64,000 bases of DNA from Toxotes chatareus (taxonomy: Eukaryota > Chordata > Actinopteri > Toxotidae). The position numbers and the translations under genes are program-made. The first letter of the stretch is position 1. Every line of letters begins with the position of its first letter. Shown here in pieces: positions 48,559 to 62,000 of the stretch. The DNA lies in contig CM028890.1 in NCBI GenBank assembly GCA_016801885.1, forward strand, positions 14,810,001-14,874,000, in the 5' to 3' direction. Under the pieces are notes generated by a model. The model was not told where the DNA came from, made no database searches, and was given only the letters and a program-made list of their open reading frames with translations.

Positions 48559-50702
48559 GGAGTAAATTAACCTACATGCTGATGATGTCTTTTTATTACT
48601 GTCAATACTGTCTGATCCCATTCCCTGACACAGATATACAAAGCCAGAAGGTACAATATGTGTGCGTATGTGGATGTGCAGCTTGTATATGTGCACTCGC
48701 TGGTGTGCAGGGATGTGTTAAGCAGGTCGGAGTGTGCAATTAGACATATATCTCGGATCAGAACAGCACGAGTGTCTGTAGGTATTAGGTTCTCTGAAGT
48801 CTGAGGATTACTATCCAGCATCTTTTATTCCATCCCTCTCTTCAGGGTGAGAGAGGAGCCAGGGATGGGGGAGGAGGCGTAAAGGAGGAGGGGAGGAATA
48901 TGATTTATCCCTCACGCTACTTGATGAATCTGCTCTGGGTGGCTAAACTATTTATGAGCCTCATAGCTAAATTCCTCCATGCGTCTCTTCCCTTTCTCGC
49001 CTCGGAACCCAAATCTAATTTGGCCTGGCGAAATACACACATACACATGCATACCCGTATGCATACACATACTTAACACAAAGTCACCAGAATTTAGGCG
49101 CGCGCACACATAAAGACACACTTACAGGCTCGCACGATGATTAGCATTTGTGCCCGCCTGTACACAAATCCATATTTCATGAGGGGGAAAAGGCAGAAGT
49201 GTTCAGTGCAGCAGGTTTGGCTCTTGTGAAGACCAAAGACCAGCACGGAGACGAGTAGAGATCCTATTATCTTAGCATGCCAGGGCCTCTCCTCTGGGTG
49301 ATTTCCATCTCCTTTTAAGAGATAGTGGATGAATTGGAACTGCTCTGTTTACTGAAGAAAGCAAGTCTCAAAAACATTAGAAAGTGTGTTCTTTCATCTG
49401 TGTTCAAAAACATTAAATGGCACTTTGCACTCTGTGAAATTAAAATCATTGACAGTTTGGAATATTTATGAGCCTGCTGCTTCAAAATTTGGGTATTTTC
49501 ACTGCCATGAAGCTTGCATATCAAAGTTTTTTGGTAAAGGTAGCTAAGCAAGAATATTGGCACCAAAAAATGGCAACAGAAGGCAAGAATTTTAAATTTG
49601 TGTGGTTGATAGGACTTTTCTGAAAGGAGTTTGAAAAGTTTACGAGCAGCTCCTTGTATGGGTTAGGGTTAGGCAGTGCTGGTAATCAAAGCATAATAAA
49701 ATATAATAAATTATTAATTATTCAAGTTTACATGCAGTTGCCTATATCAATCATTCATTAAGGTAACTGAAGATTTTGCAAGGAGCAACCTCAGGTTTGT
49801 ATGACAGTGTTAAGACATTACAGTATGCTGTATAATGCATACCACTCACAGAAGCAACGGTACTGAGATCGCTCCACTCCAACTGTAAATCAGCTGGAGG
49901 TTGACTTAGAAGATTTTCCCACGCCCTTGGCTTTGTAGATAAGCAGCAGCTCTAATGCAGCATGCAGGCAGCCCTGCAGATCAATGTGTAACAATAACAC
50001 ATACCAAAGAGCTTCAACATCCATTTCATAATCTCCTAATCAGCTCAAAATCAAAAGCATGCTGTGAAATTTTAGCGGGAGTACGGAGTATGCTTGTGAT
50101 CAAGATTATTTTGCTTATCTTGTAGAAAATAAATTTACAAAGCTGTTTCATTGCGAAAAGAGATCTGAGAGCTGAGGTTCAGACAGAGTTGTGCGACCCA
50201 GAATTGTAATCGTTTAAACAAAGGAGGCTGAGCAGTTGGTTCCCGGCTGAGCATTTGTTGAACACTGTTGCTTTGTCCAGAAATGATTATGAATGAGTCT
50301 GAGTAAACACTATGTTTTCTTGATTTCTGAGTGGGAGCGCTGTGGGAAAAGAGAACACTTAAATCCTAAAGGCTACAATGGTCGCTGCCTTCTCTGCTCA
50401 GTTTTCTGACCATAAAGCTGTGTTTCTGCCACCGTCATTATCAATATCATAATATTATAATAAATTCTACACTTACGAGTGCTCAAATTCACTGATCAAC
50501 GACAACACAGTAAAGGAATAGTCTGACACAGGTATATGATCTATTTCTTAGGACTATTTCTAGGCAGGGAGCAGTGATTAAATCTTGTCAGCACAGTGCA
50601 GATGCCTTGCACAAAAAAACTAGTAAAACCACAACTTGTCATTTTTACAATTTAGTTTATGTAAACAAACAAGAAATAATGTGTTTATTGACTTTTAGAG
50701 GC

Positions 50703-50703
<1 letters not shown>
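48555..50703. other. Intergenic sequence, no gene seen
   Basis: AT-rich unique sequence. A 'gggttagggttagg' at 49660-49673 is a short telomere-like string, too short to matter. No exon is supported. Confidence 0.55.

Positions 50704-50748
<45 letters not shown>
50704..50748. repeat. (GA)n microsatellite
   Basis: About 22 GA units. Confidence 0.97.
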
Positions 50749-50752
<4 letters not shown>

Positions 50753-53158
50753 GCTAGCAATTTCCCAATGATTCCAGTCTTTGTGATAAGCTAAATCAAC
50801 AATGTCCTTGCCTGCTTCGTATTTAAGGGACCAATATAAGAGTGGTAGCAATCTTGTCACCAAACTCTGTAAACTCTCGAGAAGGAACAATAAGTGTATG
50901 TCCCAAAATGTCAAATAACTCTGGTTTATTACAATTTGGGTCATATATTTGTAATTTTGCTCAATGCGGCAACCTGAATTTAAGAAACAGAGGAAGAAAA
51001 AAACAGTCCAGGTATCATCAGATAATCTGGAATTTATTTCCAACTGGAAAAAAAGAAAACAAACACAAAACCCACACAAAAATAAATAATTTTTGGATTC
51101 AAAATCAAAAAACAGTCAAAAGAAACAGAAAAGGAGAGAGAGATGGAGAGGTGACAGAGTAACTAGGTATACAGAAGAAGGGAGTGACTTAGAAGTGGCA
51201 GACAGAGAGAAAATGACAGGGCCAGGAGAAGGTGAGCGGCTATTCTTGGAGGTGCATTGATCATGTGGAGAGGTCATTACAGCCAAAGGAGACAGACAGA
51301 AAGACAGGAGAACAAACAGTCAAACAAACCGGCCGGCATCTCTCCTCATTTTATGTTTCCCTTATCTCTCCCTCTCTCTCTCTTTGTGTATTCATCTGCA
51401 CTCCACTCTCAACAAGGTTTTCAGGGACACTTAGCAGGTTGTGAAACATGGTACTGAATTTCAATCAGCACTGCCTTAGTTAATACACAAGATGGAGTAA
51501 ATCATTCAACCAGAATTCAATTTCTACTGCTCGTGCCTTGTTTGTATATAATCATGGCTTTGGATAAAAAAATAAAAAAAAACTTTAAGGAAAAAGGTGA
51601 GTGAGTGGCAACAGAGGGTGGAGACTGTAACTGCAGAGAATGGACTGAGACCGGGAGAGTGAGACAGGGAGAAGAAAATGATGGAAGAATGATTTGTCAA
51701 AGTAGCAGGTTTGGGAAGATGAAAGAGCAGTAAGAGAATAAAAGGAGGAGCTACAGAAGAATGAGGAGGGGGTGAAATACGAGGGAAGTGTAAACGGTCA
51801 CATACTGGCAATCCTTGCCTTTAAAATGGCTGCCATCAAACAATCATCTGAACCTGAGGGAAGCTTTCAACTCTTTCCTGCTCTGCACTGGTTATTTACC
51901 TGTCATCCTTCTTTCCTCATCGTCACCATCACACCATCTTGATGCCGGTTTCTTCTCGGCCTGTTTCTGTTTAGTCTTGCTGTCTTTTTTTTCCTGCCTC
52001 TGTCTTTCTCTCCCACCAGAGTGTTCATTTGTTTGTTTGTTTAACCGTTGAATATTCTAAATGAAAGGTTGTTGTTTTATTTGACAGGTCAGGATTGCTT
52101 GCAAGCACACCGTGTGCATAAACTGTGTGTATGTTTGTGTGTGTGTGTGTGTGTGTCTGTGTGTAAGCATGCATGTGGGACATAGTGGTGCATGGCAAAG
52201 AGGTAATGAATTCCTCAGCGAAGCAGCGACACACAACAGCTTGCAGATCAATTTTTAATAAGGACTCTGCAGCTCACAAGCAGCGCAAAAACTGTGGGTG
52301 CGTGTTTGATAAGAGCTCCGCAGTCGGCTTGCAGAGTAATAAAACATATTGTAATCAGTGGCTTCTGACCGAAAAACCTAATCCCTGTGTCTGAATGTGG
52401 GAATGTGAGTTCGCGTACTCGTATGCGCACCTGCTGGGTTGCTTCAGCTCTTCGTTCAGTATAACGGAGAATCATTTTGAGAACGCAACTAGTTGATTAA
52501 CAAAAAGCAGATGCAGTGCTGAGTATGAGCCGCAAATGGAGAGCGCAGGAAAAGTTTAATCTGGTAAATCATCTCAGACCATTTGGGTTGTTCGCTGTCA
52601 GCTGGTGTGGTCAACGTAGCCTCTGCAGTGTGCAAGTTTCAGAATTATGAAAAATTAAAAAAAGAAAAAATTTTGCATATTTACATAATTTGATTTCTAC
52701 AGTGTAACATATTATAGTGGTGCAACATTTTAGGGTTATATGTGTTTGGGGTTCATTACTTCCAGTTTTCAAATTTCAAGAAAAAAAAGTTTTTGTTTTT
52801 TTTTTGCTTTGCATGTTAAAAAGTATGCAAATAATCATGAGAGTTTTGTCTTAATCTATCTGTTCCTTTTAAAGCGTGGCTTTCAACAAGTGATGCAACT
52901 GTGAGTATTTTCTCATTAACACGATTTATCTTTTAGTCAACAAAATAGTGGGGAAAAAATCCCTGAATTTTTGATCTTCAAATTTCTTATTTCCAAAAAC
53001 AAGTTCCACAGGCTCCTCTGCTGTGGAACCGGCACCCAGTTTGGGTGCTGGGAGAACTCCCATGATGCACTGAGCCCTTCTTCTCTCTGCCTCTACCCCC
53101 ATGCATCTCTATCGCTTCACTGCATGTCATTAACTTTGTGTCTTCTCTCTCTAATAGT
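50749..53158. other. Intergenic sequence with a possible conserved patch
   Basis: Mostly AT-rich, with a GT run (52135-52164). The segment 52175-52400 ('gaggtaatgaattcctcagc', 'gatcaatttttaataaggac', 'gagtaataaaacatattgta') is complex and non-repetitive and may be a conserved element. No gene is supported. Confidence 0.5.
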
Positions 53159-53209
53159 TTCTGCTTTTCCTATCTGTCCTGTCTCCCTGTCCTCCTGCTG
53201 CAGGTATGT
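53159..53209 (+). promoter_or_regulatory. Recursive-splice-site-like motif
   Basis: A pyrimidine-rich tract of about 40 bp ends in 'cctcctgctgcag' and is followed at once by GTATGT. A 3' splice site fused to a 5' splice site (AG|GTATGT at 53203|53204) is the layout of recursive splice sites in very long introns. It may also be coincidence in C/T-rich DNA. Confidence 0.25.
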
Positions 53210-53254
53210 CTGACTCCAGAGCAGCAGGATCCATATCCATCACTACCACTCAAC

Positions 53255-53375
53255 AGTCATCATCATCATTATTATCAATTTTATCCTTATTATTATTATT
53301 ATCATTAATTATTGCTGCTATCATTGCTGCATAATAGCATTATTACACCACCACATCACTGTTATTATTATCATT
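53255..53375. repeat. Imperfect (ATT/ATC)n repeat
   Basis: Degenerate trinucleotide tract ('catcatcatcattattatc', 'attattattattatcattaa'). Confidence 0.85.
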
Positions 53376-54366
53376 AAAACAACAAGCCTCACAGTGCTTG
53401 AATACAACATTACATACAGCTGTTCCCGGTATCTCGCTCTTCTCTCCTCCCCCCTGTTTTCGCCTCTCTCCCGCCATTTCTCTCCTCTCAGCCCAGTCAA
53501 TCGAGGCAGCTGGCCTCTCACCCAGAGTCTAGGTGTCTTTCTGTTATAAGGGAGATTTTCCTCTCCGCTATCGCCAAGGCGATACTCATGGTGAGAACTG
53601 TTGAGTTTCTCTCTATAATATTGTAAAGCCCTGACCTTACTCTGTGAAGGTAATAAAGGTGATCATTTATGTCATGCTTCTGTATAAATTAAGCTGAATT
53701 GAACTGAGCTGAATCAAATATATAACATATCAGTCACTGGGGCCGTTTCCCTGCAGAACAACTAACAGCAACTAGCAGTAGTCTTCCTCAGCAAGTGACC
53801 TACAGTAAGTTATCAGAGTCAGTGTAATGGACTCCCACTAGAAAGAGGGAGTTAACATTCAGAGCACATCTCTGAGGTGTAAGTATGAGCCCATGATCAA
53901 GCCAGGTGACTGCAGGGGAGGCCATTCATATTCAAGCCTAACACGGCCCCTCTGTTTCCATCCATTATTCATGAGAGTCTTCCTCCTGCCCGCCTCATCG
54001 CCTGGCCTCCTGGTCTAGGCTTCTCCGCCTCCTACACTGTATCGCACCTGAACTAGCCGTAAAAGCGGTTATTCACTGAACATTAGAGGGATTGGATGTG
54101 GGCTAACGCAGGAGGGGAGGGAGAAGAGGAGAGATGTTCGAGGTTATTAAATACGGAGCCCGATTTGAGGTGTTCGACTCATGAATCACCCCAAGCAAAA
54201 GGGAGGAAAAGAGGGATGACCCTGATTCATTTGTCTGTTTTTCTTCTATTCCTCCTCCTTTTGCCCCCTCTCCAGAAACAGCTGCAAAATAACAATTCTT
54301 ACAACTTACACACACTATTCTTTTTCTCACATATACCAGAACTTTAAAACCTATGCAAATTCCTGT

Positions 54367-54368
<2 letters not shown>
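53376..54368. other. Intergenic sequence, no gene seen
   Basis: Unique sequence. 53880-54010 ('gccattcatattcaagccta', 'ccattattcatgagagtctt') is compact and could be conserved. No coding signal. Confidence 0.5.

Positions 54369-54399
<31 letters not shown>
54369..54399. repeat. Poly(A) run of 31
   Basis: Homopolymer without a recognisable retroelement body upstream. The preceding text ('caaattcctgtgc') does not look like a SINE tail. Confidence 0.95.
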
Positions 54400-54401
<2 letters not shown>

Positions 54402-56868
54402 TTAACTCTCATGCTAACAAACATCAAGCATTACTGACGTCTCATTCCTCTTGGGTATACTAACGACCAGGTTGTTTTGCTAAACTACTGTAAGACTTCG
54501 ACACTCTGATCTTATCATCTTCTGCTCCGCTATGAAAGCATAACAGAAGTGCTATTAGATGCTCGCCCTTGAAAAAGCAGAATGACAGAGGCATTTTTTA
54601 AGGTGTTCAGCGCCTTGAAGAAGCTCCTGTAGCGCAGTCTGAGCGGTTAGCCCTAATATGTCCACATCAGAAGACTCATTACTCTGATTGCTCGTCAGCA
54701 TATAGGCATTAACACCACAACCACAGACACTTCATCAAGCAGGCAGATAAACACACCAAGGCTCCTTCATCAAGTCCCAGTGGAGCATGAGCAACACTGA
54801 TGGTCACTTTATGCAGACACAGTTCAGTATAAAGCTATCAGAAAAGCACATCGCATAAACAAACGTAGAGAGGGGCACGCAGATGCGCAGCTAATCACTT
54901 GGAGCAGCAAGAATAATTGGCTGACATTGATTGTGCTTATCTGGCCCTCCATAAACTCAGCTAGAAAGTGCTTTGTGTTTGTGTGTGTGTGTGACTGAGA
55001 GTTAGTTCCCCTGAGTTTTCAGTCTATTTGCATGATTAATCTGTTTGTTGTTCCATGGTGAGACAAAAGGTCAGAACCACAGCAAGATATTTCATTTTCA
55101 TTTTAAATTTCCTTTTCTCGATTACACACTTAGTATGGAATGGTATGAAACTTAAAGGTTAATTTCAGTTTATTGCAACAAAAGTCTTATTTTCAGAGGT
55201 TTGGCCATCATCCCCATCTGAAATAATAACCCCGCAACAACCAGATTAGCTACTGAGAACTGCATATATGACATCTAAAAAGTTTAACAAGGGCAAGAAA
55301 CTTTAGCGGTTGGTTGATCATAGTTGTAATAAACCATAATCATCTTTTTTTTTTTTTAAACCTATGATTACTGTAAAGTTATAACCTGTAAGGTTTTCAT
55401 GACATCAAATCATGTTTTTGTATACTATCTCAGGTTGGTATTTTTTCCTCAATAGTCATTCAGTGTATTTTATATAGCAGTTTTCAGTGTTAATGTCAGG
55501 GGTCTGCCGTTCCTGTGCTGGATTCAAATTGCCTTCACATGCTCAAAGAATTAAAAGTAAACAATGTATGTATGTAATCCAGCGTTAGTGTTGATATCAG
55601 TGAAATAATCACAGAACAGTAATGTATTTGTCAATGAATTAAGTAAGAAAAATTATGCTAGGAGTGAAAAGTTAAGGATCTATGAACAATGCAAACAAAG
55701 CTGGTAGGAAATGCTTTAATACAAGCAGGTAAACTTTTGAGTATGAACAGTCAATAGCTTCAGACTGTCTGCCTGGTTATGCATACACGCTCTACATTTT
55801 GATATTATCTGACTATCTGACAAACTGATTGGCTCGTGTTTGCTTAAAAAAAAAATGACAAGGGACATTTTTAGATGCAGTGTAGTGGGTTGTGGGTGGT
55901 GGGGTTGGGAGGGTGAAGTGGTTTTGGCAGCAGTGTATTTATTGAGTTGGCAAAAGAGCAGTGGAGCCTCATGACTTAAACATGAAGTAAGAAGTGTAAT
56001 GAGTGTGTGTGCGTTTTGGTGTGCATGTGTGTGACTTTTCGTCTCAAGCTGAGAAAGGAGCCATGTTAAACCCATTGCAACAAACAGTGAACCTGTAAGA
56101 GATCTCTCTCCACCTCTCCCTCCGTCTCTAACTGGGTCAGTAGTAGACTTCACTTTTCTCAATTGCCCCAGTCCAAGCGTAAACACATTGACAACAAACA
56201 CGCAGCTCCCTGCATGTTTCGTTCACAACCTAACAACCACCTCTGTAATTCTCTCTGTCTCAATACAGTGGTAATTGTGGGAAAACGCTCCAGGGCTGCC
56301 CGCCAACTCTGCACCAGTCCAACAGAGCCCCTGCTGAGTCTGACCAAAATAGCATTCACTTAAAAAAACACATCAAGAGGCTGCGTTGGGTGTGGGCATG
56401 TTGCTACTGAAAAAAAAAAACAGGACTTCAATTACAATCATGTACGCCAACAGACCACTGGCAGTGTTATTTGTTGTTTAAGTCCATGAGATTGTGTGTC
56501 AAAGACTTAGGCGGACTGTAGCTGGATCATAACAAATATAAATTCTTGATATAAATTGACTTGGTGTTTCAATTGTAGTAGCAAGTAAGAGTTTAAAGTA
56601 TTAATTGAACTTTTGAAATAGAACTATTCAAGGTACACTTGTGCAAAAATACATTTTGGAGCTGGGCTCTTAGTGGTTAGACTTCAGTGAGCTGTTGCTT
56701 TAATTTGACCTTGTTTCTTATGGATATGTGGAAGAACTGTATGTGTGTGGGTGTGTGTCTGTGTATGTGTGGCTGTATGGCTGTAAGTATCCGCTGTGTG
56801 GGAAAGAATCATGAATCATAAGCACCTCCTATAACCTCTGACTGTTTTCCTGTCCCCTCACCATGTAG
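54400..56868. other. Intergenic sequence, no gene seen
   Basis: AT-rich unique sequence. The patch 54885-54970 ('cagctaatcacttggagcag', 'gaataattggctgacattga') is dense in homeobox cores. No supported gene. A GT-rich patch lies at 56740-56775. Confidence 0.5.
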
Positions 56869-56886
56869 GAGCTTGACAACAACAAG
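56869..56886 (+). other. Microexon-like unit, 18 nt
   Basis: 'tgtcccctcaccatgtag' acceptor, 18 nt (GAGCTTGACAACAACAAG, E-L-D-N-N-K if phase 0), then GTGAGT. The length is a multiple of three. I do not recognise a host gene. Confidence 0.2.
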
Positions 56887-59045
56887 GTGAGTGTTATAAT
56901 TACACCAGCCTGCCCTGTCTGAGATGTTGAACCCAACATAAGTGCCTGGAGGCAGCAGGTTAAGAGCCCTCAGTGGGGCCGATTAACGTAGATGTAGTCA
57001 GGCGGGTTAGTCACTGCCCGCAATGAATGAGCATGTAGATGTGTGGACATACATGTAATGTTGTCCGTGATGTACACTCATACTCAACATCTCTCACAGA
57101 CATACGCAGTTTGCATACGCACAAAGCCAGAGGTTAGCTTGATCATTTAGCTCTTTAGCTGTAGGAACAAATGAATAAATAACGGCTGTGAGCACAGTCA
57201 GACAGGATTCTTAATTTGTAATTTAAACTCTGCACAAAATGTGTTGATTTATTAGGGTGTATTAAAAGAAAGGAAGGGGAAGGTCTGCGAGCAAGGACAC
57301 GTGCTCACACACTCAAACACGGACATGCAGGCGTATGTAAAGAGACATTTTTCATTTTGCTATTTATGTGGTGACGTGTTCTCTGCAGAAGGTTATGATC
57401 GAATTAACCAAACATTCACGCACATACACACACACACTGGACGTCAGTGTCCGTGAGTTGACCCTGAGCACCATGTGAATGTTTGAAAGGGCAATATGGA
57501 TCACTCTGTTAAACACACAGACAGACATGGACACACACTACACTCCACACATTGTGATCATTCTTTCATCTTTCTTTCAGGCACATACAGAGCAACACTC
57601 CTCCCAACCAACCAAACTGTAACACAGCCAGTTGTAGTTTCATTTCATTTTCTATGTCAGAGAGAGCAAGTTGAAAAACCCTTCATCCTACATGTGCATC
57701 TCTAATGCAGCCGCGTCGAAGATAAGAGCAGAATGGCTTAGTAAGGCCTCTGCCTCCGCTCCCTTCATCTTGGTACAATTATCATCTAATGTGACAGGTG
57801 ACATTTTCTACCATGCTGGGCAAGCCTCTTGTTGAGAATTCAAATGCATGATAATAGAGTGTAACTGAAAAAGACCATTTACTTCTGCCTGCGCTCAATA
57901 ACACTTTACATGTGGGCATCTTTTCAGAGATTTTGTGAATGTTATGTATCTTTGCATGTAAAGAAAAAAAGAGGGAGTAATGGAAGGAACAGTAATGATG
58001 CAAAATGGTTTCACATATGAGGTAATCGAAGAGGAGAAAAATATCTCTCTGTAAGTGGTGCTTCTGTTGGAAATGGAGAACATCTTCTACTACGACTTTG
58101 AAAAACAAAACAAAGAGGAAGGACGGTTTAAACCAAGTAATTCACTTCCTTGCTGGAAAGGCAAGCACTTCACACTTCTGCGTGGCGGCATCACATAGAG
58201 GAACTTGCCATTTTCAACTGGCAAAAACAGCCAATTAAAATCTGGATATGCAAACCAATGGATGTTTCCATTATAGCTGAATCATTTTCTTTCCAAATGT
58301 ATTCGGCAAAGCTTACTGGCTGCCTATCCATTCAGTATAAATTGGCTTTTTCTAATCACAGCTAATATTAGCCGTTTGCCTGTGTGTGTGTTTTCAGAAT
58401 CGGTCTAATTTCATGCTGTCCAGCTGCACATTGAGCCATGTAAAAGAGCACAATGGCTTGCAAAGACACTTGACAAGCCAGAGCAGACACCAGTTGAAAC
58501 ACACAGGTCTCATTATTCCTCTGTTCACATTAACACACAGGTCATCTCTGGCCCTCACACACATACACAACTGCATAGGCTCCTATTAATGAAACAGGAA
58601 GTAGAAAGAGGGAGGGGACGGCACGAAAGAGTGACAACATGTGAGAGCAAAGAAGAGAGAAAGCAAAAGTGAGAGTAAAAGAAAGAGAGGTTAGGAAGGT
58701 CTCGCTGTACAAGCAAGACACCCTCATTACCACATAATCTCTGAAAGGAAGTGAAAAGAGAGAGACGGCTAAGAAATGAGAGAGACGGAGAGTTGGAGGA
58801 GATTCAATTTGCATTGACGAGGTGTCAGCGGCGCTCAAGGCGAGTTGTTTAAGCCTGCATCTGGTGTTGGGAGGAAGAGGAGGAGAGAAAAAGGAGTGGA
58901 GGGGGAAACAAGAGGCTGAGGCAAAATATTAGAGGTGAGAGGGACAGGGAAGAGGGAGAGACGGACAAGAGTAGAGAGAAAGAGGGCAAGAGGTCTCGAA
59001 ACAGTGGTCATTAGCAGGCAGAACACAAGCCCCAAGAAAGACACA
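56887..59045. other. Intergenic sequence with a conserved-looking patch and a purine tract
   Basis: 58190-58385 ('aaacagccaattaaaatctg', 'ccattatagctgaatcattt', 'cacagctaatattagccgtt') is complex and homeobox-core-rich and may be regulatory. 58595-59000 is strongly purine-rich. No gene is supported. Confidence 0.5.
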
Positions 59046-59099
59046 CATGCACACACACACACACACACACACACATACAACACACACACACACACACAG
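59046..59099. repeat. (CA)n microsatellite
   Basis: Two CA runs separated by 'tacaa'. Confidence 0.95.
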
Positions 59100-62000
59100 T
59101 GCTTCTCAGTAGGCCAAGCACATAGTCTTGATAGTGCATCGTAATTAATATTTCATAGGCTGTCTCCTGCAGGTGAAGGGAAATGAGGACTAGATAGAGA
59201 GACTTGTAGAGGAAAAGATAAAGTAGAGAAAGGGAGACAAATAAGCAAAGAATTTTTTTCTGTATGCATGTGCAAATTCGTTTGTGCTCATGAAGCTGGT
59301 TTTATGCACATATGTGCATTTGGATGTATGTAAGAATATGAACAATCTGCAGGTTAAACTGGTAATCATTCCTAAAAAAAAAACATCCTCTACATTTTGC
59401 GTAGAGATTACTTTTGGCAAAACCATTGAGATGAATCAACTAAAAAGTTAAACGTATCACTGCATGTTTGGATTAAATCTTCTTCACAGCAGAGCATGAA
59501 AAATGTTCAAAAATTGATTGATATTTGCAGCAAATTGCTTCATGATGAGGACAACAACACAACCACGGAATTTTTTCCACCTATCTAATTCTGCAACGTG
59601 TTTAGCCGTGGGTGTTTTGTGTCAATCAGTCATCCAAGTGAAAAACAGGGGTGAAAATAAGCGTATAATGAAAAACAAGTTGGGCAACGCAGCCACGCAA
59701 GGGCCTGGCCATTCCACCGGTGGCTCCGCTATGTTTCCAGCCCTTTGTTTTAAGCATTTTGTCTCTTGCAGTTCCCCAACGACCACTTTCCTCCAGAAGC
59801 ATTCATGAAAGATTGACACGGTAGAAACTGGCTGAGTGGCATGAGGTCTCTGGAGCCGCTTAGATCAATGGGCGTCCTTTGAGCTTTCCCCAATTTCGAG
59901 AGGCACACAGACCAGAGAAGGAGGGGAAACCAGATTACCATAGCATTAATAAAACAAACTGCAATCTGAAACAAGAGCAAAAACAAAAGGCTGCATCCGT
60001 GTTTTCCCCCGGGAAGAGTCTGTACGACCGTGTGCGCACAGTCGCTGTGTGTCACAAACACATGTGAGCACACAGACACAAGCTGACGGGCACACACACA
60101 TGCACAGTGGGATGCATCCATGCTTGTAATGGCATTGTTCCTCAGAAAGGTTAATTCATCCCAGTTCAGCATGCTGTGATGAGAGGGAGAGAGAGAGGGA
60201 GGTGAAAGAGGGATGAGGCAACCCAGGGAAGAGAGGAAAAATGCCAGAAGGAGAAGGAAGTACGGCAGCACACGAGGTGGGAAGGAGATACGTAAACTGT
60301 AACAGGGGCCAGGAGGAACTGCAAGAAGATAAAGAAGGAGGTAAAGAGTCATTAGGTCAATGTAGTGACGGCAATAAATACATAGGATGTGACAAGATGC
60401 AAGGCAGGAGGGTTGGGTCGGGAGGAATACATTACCAGAGGGTATGTTGTCAGTCATGAGCCATCAAATCAGAATCAAGTGATTTGCAACACTTAAAGGA
60501 TTTTTTTTCTTTGAAATATATTTAGAGAGGGTGGCTGTCTTGTGTAATCTTGATAAAACTCAAAACAGTGATTATCTACTTTTAATCTCAAAACCTTGAC
60601 CAACCCTGACAAAAAAAATTGCGGTGAACGTCTGGAGCACCCCTTACGGTGTTTCTTCTCCTAATTTGGTGCACAACAGTTGAGTCATCAAATATGAAAA
60701 GAACACAGACAAAGACAAGCCTTGCTCCGCCTGAGGAAAAAGTTACTTTGCCGGCACAAAGCTGGTTGCTACTACAAAAATAGAGCCAACGTATAGGAGA
60801 CAGAGAGAGGAGGAGACAGACCTCTTGAGGTCCAGCGGATCCTCTGTGAGCAGAAGATAAATGAGTGCATCTCCATTGTGATTCAGGGCTGTTGTGTTTT
60901 GGTAGTTTTTTTTTGGGGGGGGGGGTCCTCTGCTGTGACTGGAGCATATGGCTCAGCTTAATCAAGCAAACGATTTTTTCCACCCTTCTCGTTAAACATT
61001 ACCTAATGGAGTCTTCCTTCACACAAACATACCAGCAAAGACAACCATCTTAATATTCAGCCGATCAGTCCAAACACAAACCAGTGGGTCGGCGGCATTT
61101 ACTTAACTAACTTGGCTGGTATTTACTCCTATCACATAGGGGACTTGTGGAAGATGAGGCAGATGGTGCATCTAATTGTCTGAGCTGGATTCCATTTCTT
61201 AGCCGTCTCGGACTTAATTTTTATTTCAGAATCGCATGTGTAACAGTCATAAGTGAGTTTTCCACTGGAATAGGCATGTGACAGAAATGAAAAGCTATTC
61301 CAAAGAAACCCTGAAACCACGTAAATTATAGAAGCTCGAGCCACCATCCATGTCTTTGTCTACTGCTTTATAATGGAAATGATGTGCAAATGGGTTTCCG
61401 CAAAGCCAGAACGACCAAATGGCTCCCAAACAATCGTCGTCTCCCTTCCAATCTTTCTCTCTATTTCTGCTTTTTCTCACTCTGTCCCTGTGGCTGAGGA
61501 GAACATCCAGCAGCTACTGTTAGACTGTGAATACAGACACATCTCAGTAAGTCATAGCAACCTGTTAGGGAAGACAAAATGTAAAAAAAAAAAAAAAAAA
61601 GGAGTAGAAAACTGGCTTTTCCTTGTATTGTCAGGCAAAGACTAAAAAAAAAAAAAGAACAAAAAAAGAGGAAAGTAGATGAGCACAAATGCCAGAGAAA
61701 TGCTTTGGTCAGGGTGGTGATAGCAGGAGGGAGAGATTTGAGGGAGGGAAGGAGGGAGGGAGGCCGAACATTTGGAACAAGGGGGAAATTAATTTAGCCG
61801 GGAGTGGGCTGTCAGAAGTGGTGATAATAGCAGGAGGTGAGATGATGATAGCCTTGATGTGGGAGAGCTCACTGTGGGCTGTTAAGGCATGCTCCTGTGC
61901 ACACACACATGCGTGCGCACACACTCATGTAAACATAGGCAAGTTGTCTTTGGCTTGGTGCATATGAATATTAGAGAGTCCTCTCAAACTCACCCGGACA

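Noticed and set aside
49655..49680. Telomere-like GGGTTAGGGTTAGG
   Set aside because: Two units only, within unique AT-rich DNA. Too short for an interstitial telomeric repeat.
53255..53375. Possible CRISPR-like or spaced repeat in the ATT/ATC tract
   Set aside because: Units are contiguous and degenerate with no spacers. It is a simple trinucleotide repeat in a eukaryote.
54627..54655. tRNA-like string 'tgtagcgcagtctgagcggt'
   Set aside because: It resembles a box A, but no box B, acceptor stem or cloverleaf follows within 80 bp. Not called as a tRNA or SINE.
59750..60457. A 235-codon open frame on the minus strand
   Set aside because: The translation is rich in Leu/Ser/Cys/Pro without any domain. 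It crosses antisense purine-rich DNA, starts at an arbitrary ATG, and lacks splice or promoter context. It looks like a chance frame.
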